Assembly (NCBI GenBank): GCA_910577315.1
Contig: CAJTME010000002.1
Coordinates: forward strand, 1-64,000
DNA: 64,000 nt
Source: an uncultured Muribaculaceae bacterium
GTDB lineage: Bacteria > Bacteroidota > Bacteroidia > Bacteroidales > Muribaculaceae
Direction of reading: 5' to 3'
The number at the start of each line of letters is the position of its first letter. The stretch's first letter is position 1. The notes below the pieces were generated by a model, which saw only the letters and a list, made by a program, of their open reading frames with translations, did not search any database and was not told the DNA's origin. A program made the translations under genes and the position numbers. Of the stretch, positions 16,677 through 24,438 are shown in pieces.

Positions 16677-16830
16677 ACCGAAACTGAAATCAGCCGTTGA
16701 GCTGACACCCGCGCAGATGAATTCGATCCATTTCGGTGGCAATCACACAGTTCTCACACCCGAACAGCTTGAAGGATTGGTTAATGCTAAAAAACAGCAG
16801 GCCGACGAACCTCAAAAGCCTGGTAAATGA
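16660..16830 (+). CDS. Short double-glycine-type peptide (possible RiPP precursor)
   Basis: A 56-residue ORF starting inside the end of the C39-like/VKOR gene, suggesting coupled translation. The N-terminal 27 residues look like a leader: basic start MKKIPEPKLKS, then LTPAQMNSIHFGG, close to the L-x3-E/Q-M/L-x2-I-x-GG leader that C39 transporters and Bacteroidetes peptide systems use, with one extra residue between Ile and GG. The remainder (NHTVLTPEQLEGLVNAKKQQ and a short Pro/Lys tail) has no Cys; it repeats the LTPxQ motif. The sequence stays coding-like with no competing frame. Function is unknown; no radical SAM enzyme or peptidase-transporter is adjacent. A hairpin (16804-16844) overlaps its 3' end. 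Confidence 0.6.
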   Translation: MKKIPEPKLKSAVELTPAQMNSIHFGGNHTVLTPEQLEGLVNAKKQQADEPQKPGK

Positions 16831-16864
16831 CTTTGGGGTCCGTCGGTCATGCAATCAAGGGCGC

Positions 16865-18124
16865 TTATTCCGACACCTTCATCAGATGGGCGCGCAAGGC
16901 TTCCCAAGGATAGAAGGGGAACGAGTCTGTTTCAACCGGGAGGGCAATCTCGCGTTCGTTGAGCATTATTTTTGCCAGCACCTTTCCGTCCTTGTTCTTG
17001 AAGAACACAATCTGGAGGTTGGAGGCCATAGGCGAAATTTTGAAATCGGTCCATGCTGAGGCAAGTTTTGCCGGATCGGTCTCGTCGGTGTAGCAGTTTT
17101 CAAGCTGCATGAGGGCGGTCAGCGGGATGATGTTTCCGTCATGTCCGAAGCGCAGTGTGGCGCCGTGGTCGCCGGCGGCGATGTAGCTGTCGGCATTTTT
17201 CACGATGTCCCGCACCAGATTGCCGGCGTTGGCGGTAAAATGACCCTGCGCGGGCGCATAGCTTGAGTTGCAGGCGAAGAAATTGAAATTGAACACCTGC
17301 CAGAGGTCATAGAGTTCCTGTGGGGTGAAGATGTCGGTAAACTTGATTGGCGTTTCCATGTTCTGCATGTCGACGGCAACCCAGTACAGCTGCCACATCA
17401 TTTCCACGGGGTCAACCCACGTGCTCACGTATTCCGGGTCGGAAAACAGCGAGGTCATCAGGCGTTCGGGTTTGGTCTGTTCGGCGCGGAAGCGCTTCCA
17501 CGTCTGATACCATGGCCCCTCATGGCTGCTGAACGGCCCCGACTCGGGACTGTGGTAGTTCAGGAAATACATGTTGCGGTTGCCCGACTCGCGGGGAATT
17601 TCAAGGCCGGGGTTCTTTTCTTTCAGACCTTCGATGAACGCGAACATAGAGTGGGCGCACCGCATCACCACCGTCGACGACGCCGACATGCGGGCTCCGT
17701 CGGCGAACACCTCGGGGAAGGCGTCGTACATACGTGCGGCGATTCCGCGGTGCTGACGGTTGCCCAGGGGTGTGAGTTCCCCGCCACGTCCCTCAGCCTC
17801 AATCCATACGGAATCGAGTCTTGCCAGGACATCGAGGCCCAGCGGAGTGAGCGCGTTGTTGGCGGCGGCATCGCGCAAACGGTTAATTACAACTTTGTAA
17901 TCGTTGTCGCTGATCAGATAGCGTGAGCCGTGGCGGCCGTAATGGCTGATGTAAAAGGGCTTGTAGCCTTTCGGCGCCGGGGTGTTGGACGATTCGGTCA
18001 CAGGGTAGGCATAATAAATGCCTCCGGCCTTTTCGGGTGTCTCGGCAATCTCGTTGAGCGAGGTCTGCGCGGTGGCAGTGGCCGCCCCGGCAATTATTGC
18101 CGCAAGAATCAAAAATTTCTTCAT
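16865..18124 (-). CDS. Secreted histidine acid phosphatase (phytase/MINPP-like)
   Basis: A 419-aa exported phosphomonoesterase. Start chosen at 18124 because MKKFLILAAIIAG begins a clear signal peptide ending ATATAQ (about residue 20); an upstream ATG at 18142 would overlap galE and spoil the signal. The catalytic motif RHGSR is in ISHYGRHGSRYL near 62-66, and the proton-donor motif HD is in FGHDGNIIPL near 325. HD rather than HAE is the acid-phosphatase/phytase form. The substrate could be phytate or a sugar phosphate. It starts 14 bases after the galE stop, so it is probably last in a long operon. Confidence 0.85.
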   Translation of the reverse strand: MKKFLILAAIIAGAATATAQTSLNEIAETPEKAGGIYYAYPVTESSNTPAPKGYKPFYISHYGRHGSRYLISDNDYKVVINRLRDAAANNALTPLGLDVLARLDSVWIEAEGRGGELTPLGNRQHRGIAARMYDAFPEVFADGARMSASSTVVMRCAHSMFAFIEGLKEKNPGLEIPRESGNRNMYFLNYHSPESGPFSSHEGPWYQTWKRFRAEQTKPERLMTSLFSDPEYVSTWVDPVEMMWQLYWVAVDMQNMETPIKFTDIFTPQELYDLWQVFNFNFFACNSSYAPAQGHFTANAGNLVRDIVKNADSYIAAGDHGATLRFGHDGNIIPLTALMQLENCYTDETDPAKLASAWTDFKISPMASNLQIVFFKNKDGKVLAKIMLNEREIALPVETDSFPFYPWEALRAHLMKVSE

Positions 18125-18138
18125 GACTGGCCGTAAAA

Positions 18139-19176
18139 TCACATCACACCCTTTTCACGCAGATGTTCCTGCCATTTCCATGCCGATACCATGGTGTCGG
18201 CAAGCGGGGTGTCGGCTTTCCAGCCAAGCACGGTGTTTGCGTGGGTGGGATCTGCCCATACCTGGATGATGTCGCCAGGACGGCGCCCTACGATTTTGTG
18301 GGGTACTTTCACGCCGGTTGCTTCTTCAAAGGTATTGATGAGCTCGAGCACCGAAACGCCGTCGCCGGTGCCGAGGTTGAAGATTTCGACAGGTTCGAGA
18401 GTTTTCTCTTCGACCAGGCGCTTAACGGCTATTACATGGGCTTTGGCGAGGTCGACAACGTTGATGAAGTCGCGGATGCATGAGCCGTCGCGGGTGGGGT
18501 AGTCGTTTCCGAACACGCTGAGTTCCTTGCGGATTCCGATTGCGGTTTGGGTGAGGTAGGGGATAAGGTTCTGGGGCACTCCATTGGGGAGTTCGCCAAT
18601 CAGGGCAGATGGATGTGCGCCAACCGGATTGAAATAGCGCAGGATAATGGCGTTCCACGGCGAGCCGGCGTTGACGGTGTCGGTGATGATTTCCTCGCAG
18701 ATTTGCTTGGTGTTGCCGTAGGGCGACGTGGCGGTTTTAATAGGAGAACGCTCGGTTACGGGATTCTCGTCGGGCTCGCCGTAAACTGTGCATGACGATG
18801 AGAAAACGAATCCTTTCACGCCGAATTCGGGCATGAGCTCGAGCAGGTTGATGAGCGTGTTGAGGTTATTGCGGTAGTAGAGCAGGGGCTTTTCCATAGA
18901 TTCGCCCACGGCCTTGCTGGCGGCGAAGTTGATGATGCCCTTTATGCCGGGATAGTCTGTGAAGAGTTTGCGGAGGGTGGCGGTGTCGTTGCAGTCGCCT
19001 TCCACGAAGTTGGGACGCACGCCAGTGATGGCTTCGATGCCGTCGAGCACCTCGCGGTTTGAGTTGGAAAGGTTGTCGATGATTACTACTTCAAAACCGG
19101 CGTTGATGAGCTCAACTGTGGTGTGGGAACCTATGTAGCCGGTTCCGCCGGTGACAAGGATTCGGGTCTTTTCCAT
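18139..19176 (-). CDS. galE: UDP-glucose 4-epimerase
   Basis: Interconverts UDP-glucose and UDP-galactose with bound NAD; cytoplasmic. The Rossmann motif VTGGTGYIGSHT is at residues 8-19, and the catalytic YxxxK is YGNTK near 152-156 preceded by SSSCTVYG. At 345 aa it is of normal length. It lies 10 bases after the U32 gene stop and 14 bases before the acid phosphatase start, inside the long minus-strand gene run. No other Leloir genes are adjacent; UDP-galactose for surface glycans is a plausible use. Confidence 0.96.
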   Translation of the reverse strand: MEKTRILVTGGTGYIGSHTTVELINAGFEVVIIDNLSNSNREVLDGIEAITGVRPNFVEGDCNDTATLRKLFTDYPGIKGIINFAASKAVGESMEKPLLYYRNNLNTLINLLELMPEFGVKGFVFSSSCTVYGEPDENPVTERSPIKTATSPYGNTKQICEEIITDTVNAGSPWNAIILRYFNPVGAHPSALIGELPNGVPQNLIPYLTQTAIGIRKELSVFGNDYPTRDGSCIRDFINVVDLAKAHVIAVKRLVEEKTLEPVEIFNLGTGDGVSVLELINTFEEATGVKVPHKIVGRRPGDIIQVWADPTHANTVLGWKADTPLADTMVSAWKWQEHLREKGVM

Positions 19177-19186
19177 AATCTGTTCT

Positions 19187-21055
19187 TTATTTTTTGACGT
19201 ATATTTTCATTTGGCAATTTTTGCAGTCGAAATCGAGCCGCAGGCGCCCTATCGGGGCTTCGAGATATAATTGACGGGGAATGTCGCCGCAGTCGTCACG
19301 CATAAGGCAGGCTCCGATTTGGTTGCGGAGGCAGTAGCGGGTTGTCATCACGCGCACTTCGCCGCGCGGTGTTTCCACTTCGGCGGCTTTTTCGTCCACT
19401 GTCGCGCCATGGCGGATGTAGAATTTTTCGGCCAGGGAATTTGCAACGTTGTCGTGATAGGTGGTGATGAGCCCTTTCATGGATTCTGCGCCGAGAGAGG
19501 ATTTACGGCGTGTCCGGCGCGTATAGCGCATGCGCCATGCCCTGTCGAGCGCGTCAAGAGCAAGGCGCCGTAACGCCACGAGTGCTTTCGACGGCATGAA
19601 AAGGTTGCCGAGCCGGTCGTCGAGCGAATCGAGTCGGTAGATGGTGTCGCCCAGGCGCGAAAGGAGGTCAGCGCGCATGGCCTCCTGGGGGCTGCGGGCT
19701 GTGTCGGAAAACGGCTGGGACGTTGTGACGGTGATGGCATTGCCGCGTTCGTCGCTGACATCAAGGGCTACTCTGCCGTCGGGCAGGTGGCGAATGGTGA
19801 TGTTGAGACCGATAGTACGGCGTGCCGAGTCGGGGCGCCCGAGGATAGCCTCGAATTCCGAATCGAAGTTACGGAACAGCGTGGTGCCGGGTTCAGGTAA
19901 GTTTTTTGTGCCCGGAGCAGGATAAATTCTGTCGCCATCGGCTCGGTTTACCCTGAACCCGATAAGTTCGTGGTCGCGGTTGAAAAATGTGAGGCCGTCG
20001 CCATTGTGCAGCTGTACGGTGGTGTTCAACAGCAATGCTCCGTTCTTCACAGCGGCGACAGTTCCGACCGGTTCTCCTGCAAACTTGGGTGTGTATTCGG
20101 AAATCATGCCTTTGGGCCGACCGTAGAGGAAGGCCGTAGAAAAGCCTCGGTTGAAGCTTTTGGATGGCAAGGCCGTGAATGTTTTCTCGACTTTACCGAA
20201 CGATGCCCGGCGATAGCGTCCGCCGCTTGCGGCGATTGCTTTGTCGAGGGCGTCGCTGTATGTGGCGGTGATGTTTTTCACATAGACCACGGGCTTGAGG
20301 CGCCCTTCGATTTTGAACGAGCGGGCACCGGCGTCGGCCAGTGGCAAAAGGTTGGCCGATTGATTGAGGTCGACGAGCGAGAGCCAGTGACGGACCGCCG
20401 GCCCGTTGTCTTTCAGTCTGGCGACAGGCTTTCCGTCGGGACCCGTGAGTTGGTATTTCAGCCGGCAGATTTGTGGACATTCGCCACGGTTGGCACTGCG
20501 GCCGGCGAGAATTGCACCGGCATGGCAGTCGCCGCTGTAACTGACGCACAATGCTCCATGCACAAAAACTTCAATGTCGCTTGCCGGGGCGGCTTGGGCA
20601 GCCTTGCGTATCTCGTCAAGCGAAAACTCACGCGGCAATACTATCTGCGAGAAGCCGGCAGCCGACAGCATCGCCACCTTTTCGGGCGAGCGGGCGTCGG
20701 TCTGGGTGCTGGCGTGAAGGTCGATTGGTGGCAGGTCGAGCTCAAGCAGAGCCATGTCCTGCACAATCAGCGCGTCCACGCCGGCGGCATACAGATTTTC
20801 AACCGTGCGTTTGACTTCATCGAGTTCATGCTCATATATGATGGTGTTGAGGGTAACGTAAACCCTTACTCCGAATTTATGGGCTTCTTCGACAACGCGG
20901 GCAATATCGGCAATGGAATTCCCGGCGGCAGCACGGGCGCCGAAAGCCGGTCCGCCGATGTAGACGGCGTCTGCGCCGTGGGCGATTGCAGCCAGGGCCG
21001 TCTCTGCGTCACGGGCCGGAGCAAGCAGTTCAAGCTGTGGAATTTTCTCAGCCAT
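19187..21055 (-). CDS. rlhA: U32-family protein, RlhA-like (23S rRNA C2501 hydroxylation)
   Basis: A 622-aa member of the 'peptidase U32' family with a C-terminal DUF3656-like region. The TIM-barrel-like N-terminus starts LELLAPARDAETALAAIAHGADAVYIGG; HGALCVSYSGDCHAGAILAGRSANRGECPQICRLKY near 165-200 carries the conserved Cys set (matched here only as a pattern); further Cys occur near the C-terminus (CDDC-like and DFDCKNC). In E. coli the long U32 protein RlhA makes 5-hydroxycytidine at C2501 of 23S rRNA; the length and two-part build fit this better than YhbU/TrhP. Overlaps the PHP gene by 8 bases. Confidence 0.75.
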   Translation of the reverse strand: MAEKIPQLELLAPARDAETALAAIAHGADAVYIGGPAFGARAAAGNSIADIARVVEEAHKFGVRVYVTLNTIIYEHELDEVKRTVENLYAAGVDALIVQDMALLELDLPPIDLHASTQTDARSPEKVAMLSAAGFSQIVLPREFSLDEIRKAAQAAPASDIEVFVHGALCVSYSGDCHAGAILAGRSANRGECPQICRLKYQLTGPDGKPVARLKDNGPAVRHWLSLVDLNQSANLLPLADAGARSFKIEGRLKPVVYVKNITATYSDALDKAIAASGGRYRRASFGKVEKTFTALPSKSFNRGFSTAFLYGRPKGMISEYTPKFAGEPVGTVAAVKNGALLLNTTVQLHNGDGLTFFNRDHELIGFRVNRADGDRIYPAPGTKNLPEPGTTLFRNFDSEFEAILGRPDSARRTIGLNITIRHLPDGRVALDVSDERGNAITVTTSQPFSDTARSPQEAMRADLLSRLGDTIYRLDSLDDRLGNLFMPSKALVALRRLALDALDRAWRMRYTRRTRRKSSLGAESMKGLITTYHDNVANSLAEKFYIRHGATVDEKAAEVETPRGEVRVMTTRYCLRNQIGACLMRDDCGDIPRQLYLEAPIGRLRLDFDCKNCQMKIYVKK

Positions 21056-21863
21056 TGCGCAGTGATTTCAAAATGGACAGAGCTTCGGACCGTGAGGCGT
21101 TTACCCTGGTCGCGTAATGGGCGTCGCTGTTAACGGCGATTGGTACTCCAGCGTCAACAAGCCGCCCCCAGTATCTTTCTGCGGGGAAAAAACGCCCGTG
21201 CTGTTCGCGCGCCTTGGTGTTTATCTCGACTACGATTCCGCTGGCAATGATGTTTGAGATATATTGGTTAACGAGGTCAATATACCAACCTTCGTCCTCA
21301 ATACCGGGGCGATAGCACGAGGCATTGTGGGCAATCTTGTCGAAATGTCCGAGGATGTCGAAACCTCCCGCGGCTAGCATTTCGTTGGAGGCACGGTAAA
21401 ATTCCTCCACCACATAGCGGATGTCGTTGTCGAAGTATTTCGCCATTTTTTGCTTGAACGAGTCAAAATGGCCGTCAATGTCGATATATTCACCGCGGCG
21501 GTTGCGGATAAAGTGCACCGAGCCTATGGCATAGTCAAGTCCCATGTCGGCAAACAATTGCGAGGCCGGTCCCCACGATGGATTGAGGTAGTCGATTTCC
21601 ATGCCGGTGTAGAACCGACATGCGGAGGCATACCGGCGGTCGGCTTCGGCCACGAGGGATTTGTAGGCATCCACATCCGACAGCTTCATGTTGCAGGGCG
21701 ACGGGATTGCCAGGGGAGAGTGGGGGGAGAAACCGAAATGTGTAAAACCGCCGTCGACGGCCGCCGACGCCATGTCGGAAATGGTGTCGCGGCCGTCGCA
21801 GAACTGGGTATGTGAGTGAAAATTATAAGAGTCGGTAGATGATATAATCTCTTTAAGATTCAT
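21048..21863 (-). CDS. PHP-domain phosphatase, HisJ-type histidinol-phosphatase
   Basis: A 271-aa metal-dependent phosphoesterase. N-terminal FHSHTQFCDGRDT (from residue 15) has the HxH plus Asp metal-binding motif of PHP proteins; FGFSPHSP near 43-50, a Glu in YTGMEIDYL, and GSVHFI near 118, and late NSDAH near 247 add further ligands. This arrangement is that of HisK/HisJ histidinol phosphatases, which convert histidinol-phosphate to histidinol. No his genes are adjacent, so another phosphate ester is possible. Its ATG overlaps the floA stop by one base. Confidence 0.82.
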   Translation of the reverse strand: MNLKEIISSTDSYNFHSHTQFCDGRDTISDMASAAVDGGFTHFGFSPHSPLAIPSPCNMKLSDVDAYKSLVAEADRRYASACRFYTGMEIDYLNPSWGPASQLFADMGLDYAIGSVHFIRNRRGEYIDIDGHFDSFKQKMAKYFDNDIRYVVEEFYRASNEMLAAGGFDILGHFDKIAHNASCYRPGIEDEGWYIDLVNQYISNIIASGIVVEINTKAREQHGRFFPAERYWGRLVDAGVPIAVNSDAHYATRVNASRSEALSILKSLRNG

Positions 21864-22843
21864 TATTTCTCGGGGGATTGAAGGGGATTGTCTTCGGCGA
21901 GCGAACTGCGCATGTGGGTGTCGGCCTCGACGTTTTTCAGTCGGTAATAGTCCATGATTCCGAGGTTGCCGTTCAGGAATGCCTGAGCCATGGCCTTGGG
22001 CAGTTCGGTTTCGGCCTCAATAACTTTCGCACGGGCTTCCTGGGCGAGGGCTTTCATTTCCTGTTCGCGGGCGATGGCCATGGCGCGGCGTTCCTCGGCC
22101 TTGGCCTGGGCGATATTCTTGTCGGCGTTCGCCTGGTCAATCTGCAGCACGGCGCCGATGTTCTTGCCTATGTCGATGTCGGCGATGTCAATTGACAGAA
22201 TTTCAAAAGCTGTGCCCGAATCAAGACCCTTGCTGAGGACGAGCTTGGATATGGAGTCGGGGTTTTCAAGCACCTGTTTGTGGGATGCCGACGAACCGAT
22301 CGACGACACTATGCCTTCGCCGACGCGGGCGAGCACGGTGTCTTCTCCGGCGCCGCCGACCAGCTGGCGGATGTTGGCGCGGACAGTCACGCGGGCTTTG
22401 GCGATGAGCTGGATGCCGTCCTTGGCCACGGCGGTTACGGGAGGTGTGTCGATGACCTTGGGGTTTACGCTCATCTGCACGGCCTGGAATACGTCGCGGC
22501 CGGCAAGGTCGATGGCGGTCGCCATCTTGAATCCGAGGGGGATGTTGGCTTTTGCTGCGGATACCAGGGCATGCACAACACGCTCGGGATTGCCGCCGGC
22601 AAGATAGTGGGCCTCCAGATCGTCGCGTGTCACATCAGACAGACCGGCCTTGTGGGCTTCGATGAGCGCGCGTACGATAACCGATGCAGGCACCTGACGG
22701 ATGCGCATCAGCACAAGTTGCATTAACGATATTTTCACACCGCTCACCCTTGCTGAAATCCAGAGGAAGAACGGGCAATAGTAGAAGAACACGCAGAGCA
22801 GCACTATCACCGCCGCGGAAATCAGGATTATGGTAAGTTCCAT
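21863..22843 (-). CDS. floA: Flotillin-like protein FloA
   Basis: A 326-aa membrane-associated scaffold of the UPF0365/FloA family. One N-terminal hydrophobic hairpin (residues 4-33) is followed by an SPFH-like domain (PPVTAVAKDGIQLIAKARVTV near 135) and a long Ala/Glu-rich helical region (about 240-295, AKAEERRAMAIAREQEMKAL), as in family members that form oligomers in membrane microdomains. In other bacteria FloA affects membrane fluidity, secretion and cell shape. It is the second gene after the TPR gene, with a 47-base gap and no promoter seen in it. Confidence 0.93.
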   Translation of the reverse strand: MELTIILISAAVIVLLCVFFYYCPFFLWISARVSGVKISLMQLVLMRIRQVPASVIVRALIEAHKAGLSDVTRDDLEAHYLAGGNPERVVHALVSAAKANIPLGFKMATAIDLAGRDVFQAVQMSVNPKVIDTPPVTAVAKDGIQLIAKARVTVRANIRQLVGGAGEDTVLARVGEGIVSSIGSSASHKQVLENPDSISKLVLSKGLDSGTAFEILSIDIADIDIGKNIGAVLQIDQANADKNIAQAKAEERRAMAIAREQEMKALAQEARAKVIEAETELPKAMAQAFLNGNLGIMDYYRLKNVEADTHMRSSLAEDNPLQSPEK

Positions 22844-22890
22844 GTCAATGTTGAATTAGGGAATTATAAGAGGAACGTAAGAGTCGTTTG

Positions 22891-24306
22891 TCAGTCATTG
22901 CCGAGTTCGGCTTCAATTGCGCGGTTAACATATTCATCGAGGCGGCGGCGGGCATCGTCGAGGCGGTGCTCGAGATTCAGGATGGTCACGTTCTGCGAAC
23001 GGTCACCTTTGCGGTAAGCCTCGCGCAGGGTGTCCAGCTTTTCCTCAATGCCCGAAATTTCGGCGCGGGCGTCAATCGCCTGCATCATTGCCTCGCGGGC
23101 TGCCGGCGCCTCGAAGTCGGAGACCGAGGTATAGATACGCTTGTTTGAACCGACGGGGATTTTGAACGATCCGCCCGCCGAAATGGCGGCGTTGGTCACA
23201 TTGCCGTTTACATTGAGCTGCTGGATGCGGGCCAGGATGTCGTTGTAATTTTTCCCCGGCTCGCGGGTGAGGGCTATGTTGCTCAGCGATGCAAGCGCGA
23301 CCAAATTGGGATCGTCCTCGTCAACGTTTACGCGTGTTTCCGACGGAACGAACACATAGATGGTGAGTTTGCCGGGAATACGGTTGCGGTCGGTGGCCCA
23401 CCATCCGGCGCCGGTGGTCTCGTCGATGGCGAGAAGATAGTCGTCGTAGGGCGAGTTGTAAGGCATGCCGATGTTCTGTGGCTGGAGATAGCCGTCGTCA
23501 GAACGGCGTGTAAGGAAAATGTCATAGCCGCCGATCGACCCTTCGCCATCGTTGGCGTAATAGAGTGTCAGTCCATCAGACAGCAGGAAAGGATATTCAG
23601 CATTGCCGCCTCCGGCCAGTTCGTCACCTTCGAGCGGAGCCGGATGATCCACGCTGCCGTCATCAAGGATTCCGGCGCCCATCAGTACGAAATTACCGGC
23701 CGAGTCGGGCAGGGCATAGAGAATCTCCGTGTTGTTCTGCGGAACGAATGCCATTTCGGCATCGGGAATACGGGCCATGTCGCCGGTAACGAGACGTCCG
23801 GCCTCGGGCGAGAGACGGTAATGTTCGAAAAACCCGTCGGCATCGACAACCAGCGAGTCAATGACAGCGATTTTCTCCACACGGCTCAACATGTTTTCCA
23901 TCAGCACCAGGCGTGAGATTTCCTGTTCGACAGATTCAGGCACCGATTTCTTGTTCTTGCGCATCTGTGTGCGGTAGGTGTCGTAATAGTCGCGTGCGTC
24001 GTCGGGGCGATATTGCGCAGTTGCAATCTTTGCCAGCAGCAATGATGCGTCTGCCACACCGCGGGCTTCGGCCTTTTCAAGAGCTGAGACGGCCTCGTCC
24101 TGGCGGTCGAGAGCATTGAGGGTCGCGCCATACCAGTAGTTTATGTTTCCGTCGCGTGGCGATTTGGCGGCGAGGGGCTTGAGAATCTCAAGGGCTGCCT
24201 GATAGTTGCCTTCGTTGAACAGCTTCTTCGCTTCGTCAATTGGAGCGGCCGAGGCTGTTGCCATGACGGCAAACGTAAGTATGATGGAAAAAAGCTTTTG
24301 TTTCAT
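22891..24306 (-). CDS. Secreted TPR/PD40-repeat protein
   Basis: A 471-aa exported protein. Start placed at the ATG at 24306 because MKQKLFSIILTFAVMATASAA is a signal peptide; the TTG six bases upstream is less likely. Residues 25-120 contain two or three TPR units (AKKLFNEGNYQAALEILKPL, WYGATLNALDRQDEAVSALEKA). Residues 180-320 have WD40-like/PD40 elements (FLLSDGLTLYYANDGEGSIGGYDIF). The last 60 residues are coiled coil. The plan resembles periplasmic OmpA-associated TPR-PD40 proteins but without an OmpA domain. First gene of the run that ends with the acid phosphatase. Confidence 0.8.
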   Translation of the reverse strand: MKQKLFSIILTFAVMATASAAPIDEAKKLFNEGNYQAALEILKPLAAKSPRDGNINYWYGATLNALDRQDEAVSALEKAEARGVADASLLLAKIATAQYRPDDARDYYDTYRTQMRKNKKSVPESVEQEISRLVLMENMLSRVEKIAVIDSLVVDADGFFEHYRLSPEAGRLVTGDMARIPDAEMAFVPQNNTEILYALPDSAGNFVLMGAGILDDGSVDHPAPLEGDELAGGGNAEYPFLLSDGLTLYYANDGEGSIGGYDIFLTRRSDDGYLQPQNIGMPYNSPYDDYLLAIDETTGAGWWATDRNRIPGKLTIYVFVPSETRVNVDEDDPNLVALASLSNIALTREPGKNYNDILARIQQLNVNGNVTNAAISAGGSFKIPVGSNKRIYTSVSDFEAPAAREAMMQAIDARAEISGIEEKLDTLREAYRKGDRSQNVTILNLEHRLDDARRRLDEYVNRAIEAELGND

Positions 24307-24326
24307 TCCCAAAAGTATTAATGCCC

Positions 24327-24357
24327 CAAAGTTAGCGATTTATTTTGACATAACAAA
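24327..24357 (-). promoter_or_regulatory. Promoter of the TPR-floA-PHP-U32-galE-phosphatase run
   Basis: Minus-strand TAACTTTG (24334-24327) and TTTG (24357-24354), 19-base spacer, just before the TPR gene. No other consensus promoter was found in the short gaps of the six genes. Confidence 0.7.
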
Positions 24358-24361
24358 CGAC

Positions 24362-24407
24362 CGAAGGCCCGAACCGGCATAAAATGTTGCCGATTCGGGC
24401 CTTTGGC
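24362..24407 (-). terminator. Hairpin after the large secreted protein gene
   Basis: CCGAAGGCCCGAA and TTCGGGCCTTTGG form a long stem with an inner CCGGCA/TGCCG part. The stem follows the stop at 24439 on the minus strand. The T-run is poor, so its efficiency is uncertain. Confidence 0.6.
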
Positions 24408-24438
24408 TTAAGAGTGTATGCCGACAGGCGAGATTGGT

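Noticed and set aside
19970..21133. 387-codon plus-strand ORF
   Set aside because: Antisense to the U32 gene; no family likeness. Product of GC-rich codons read backwards.
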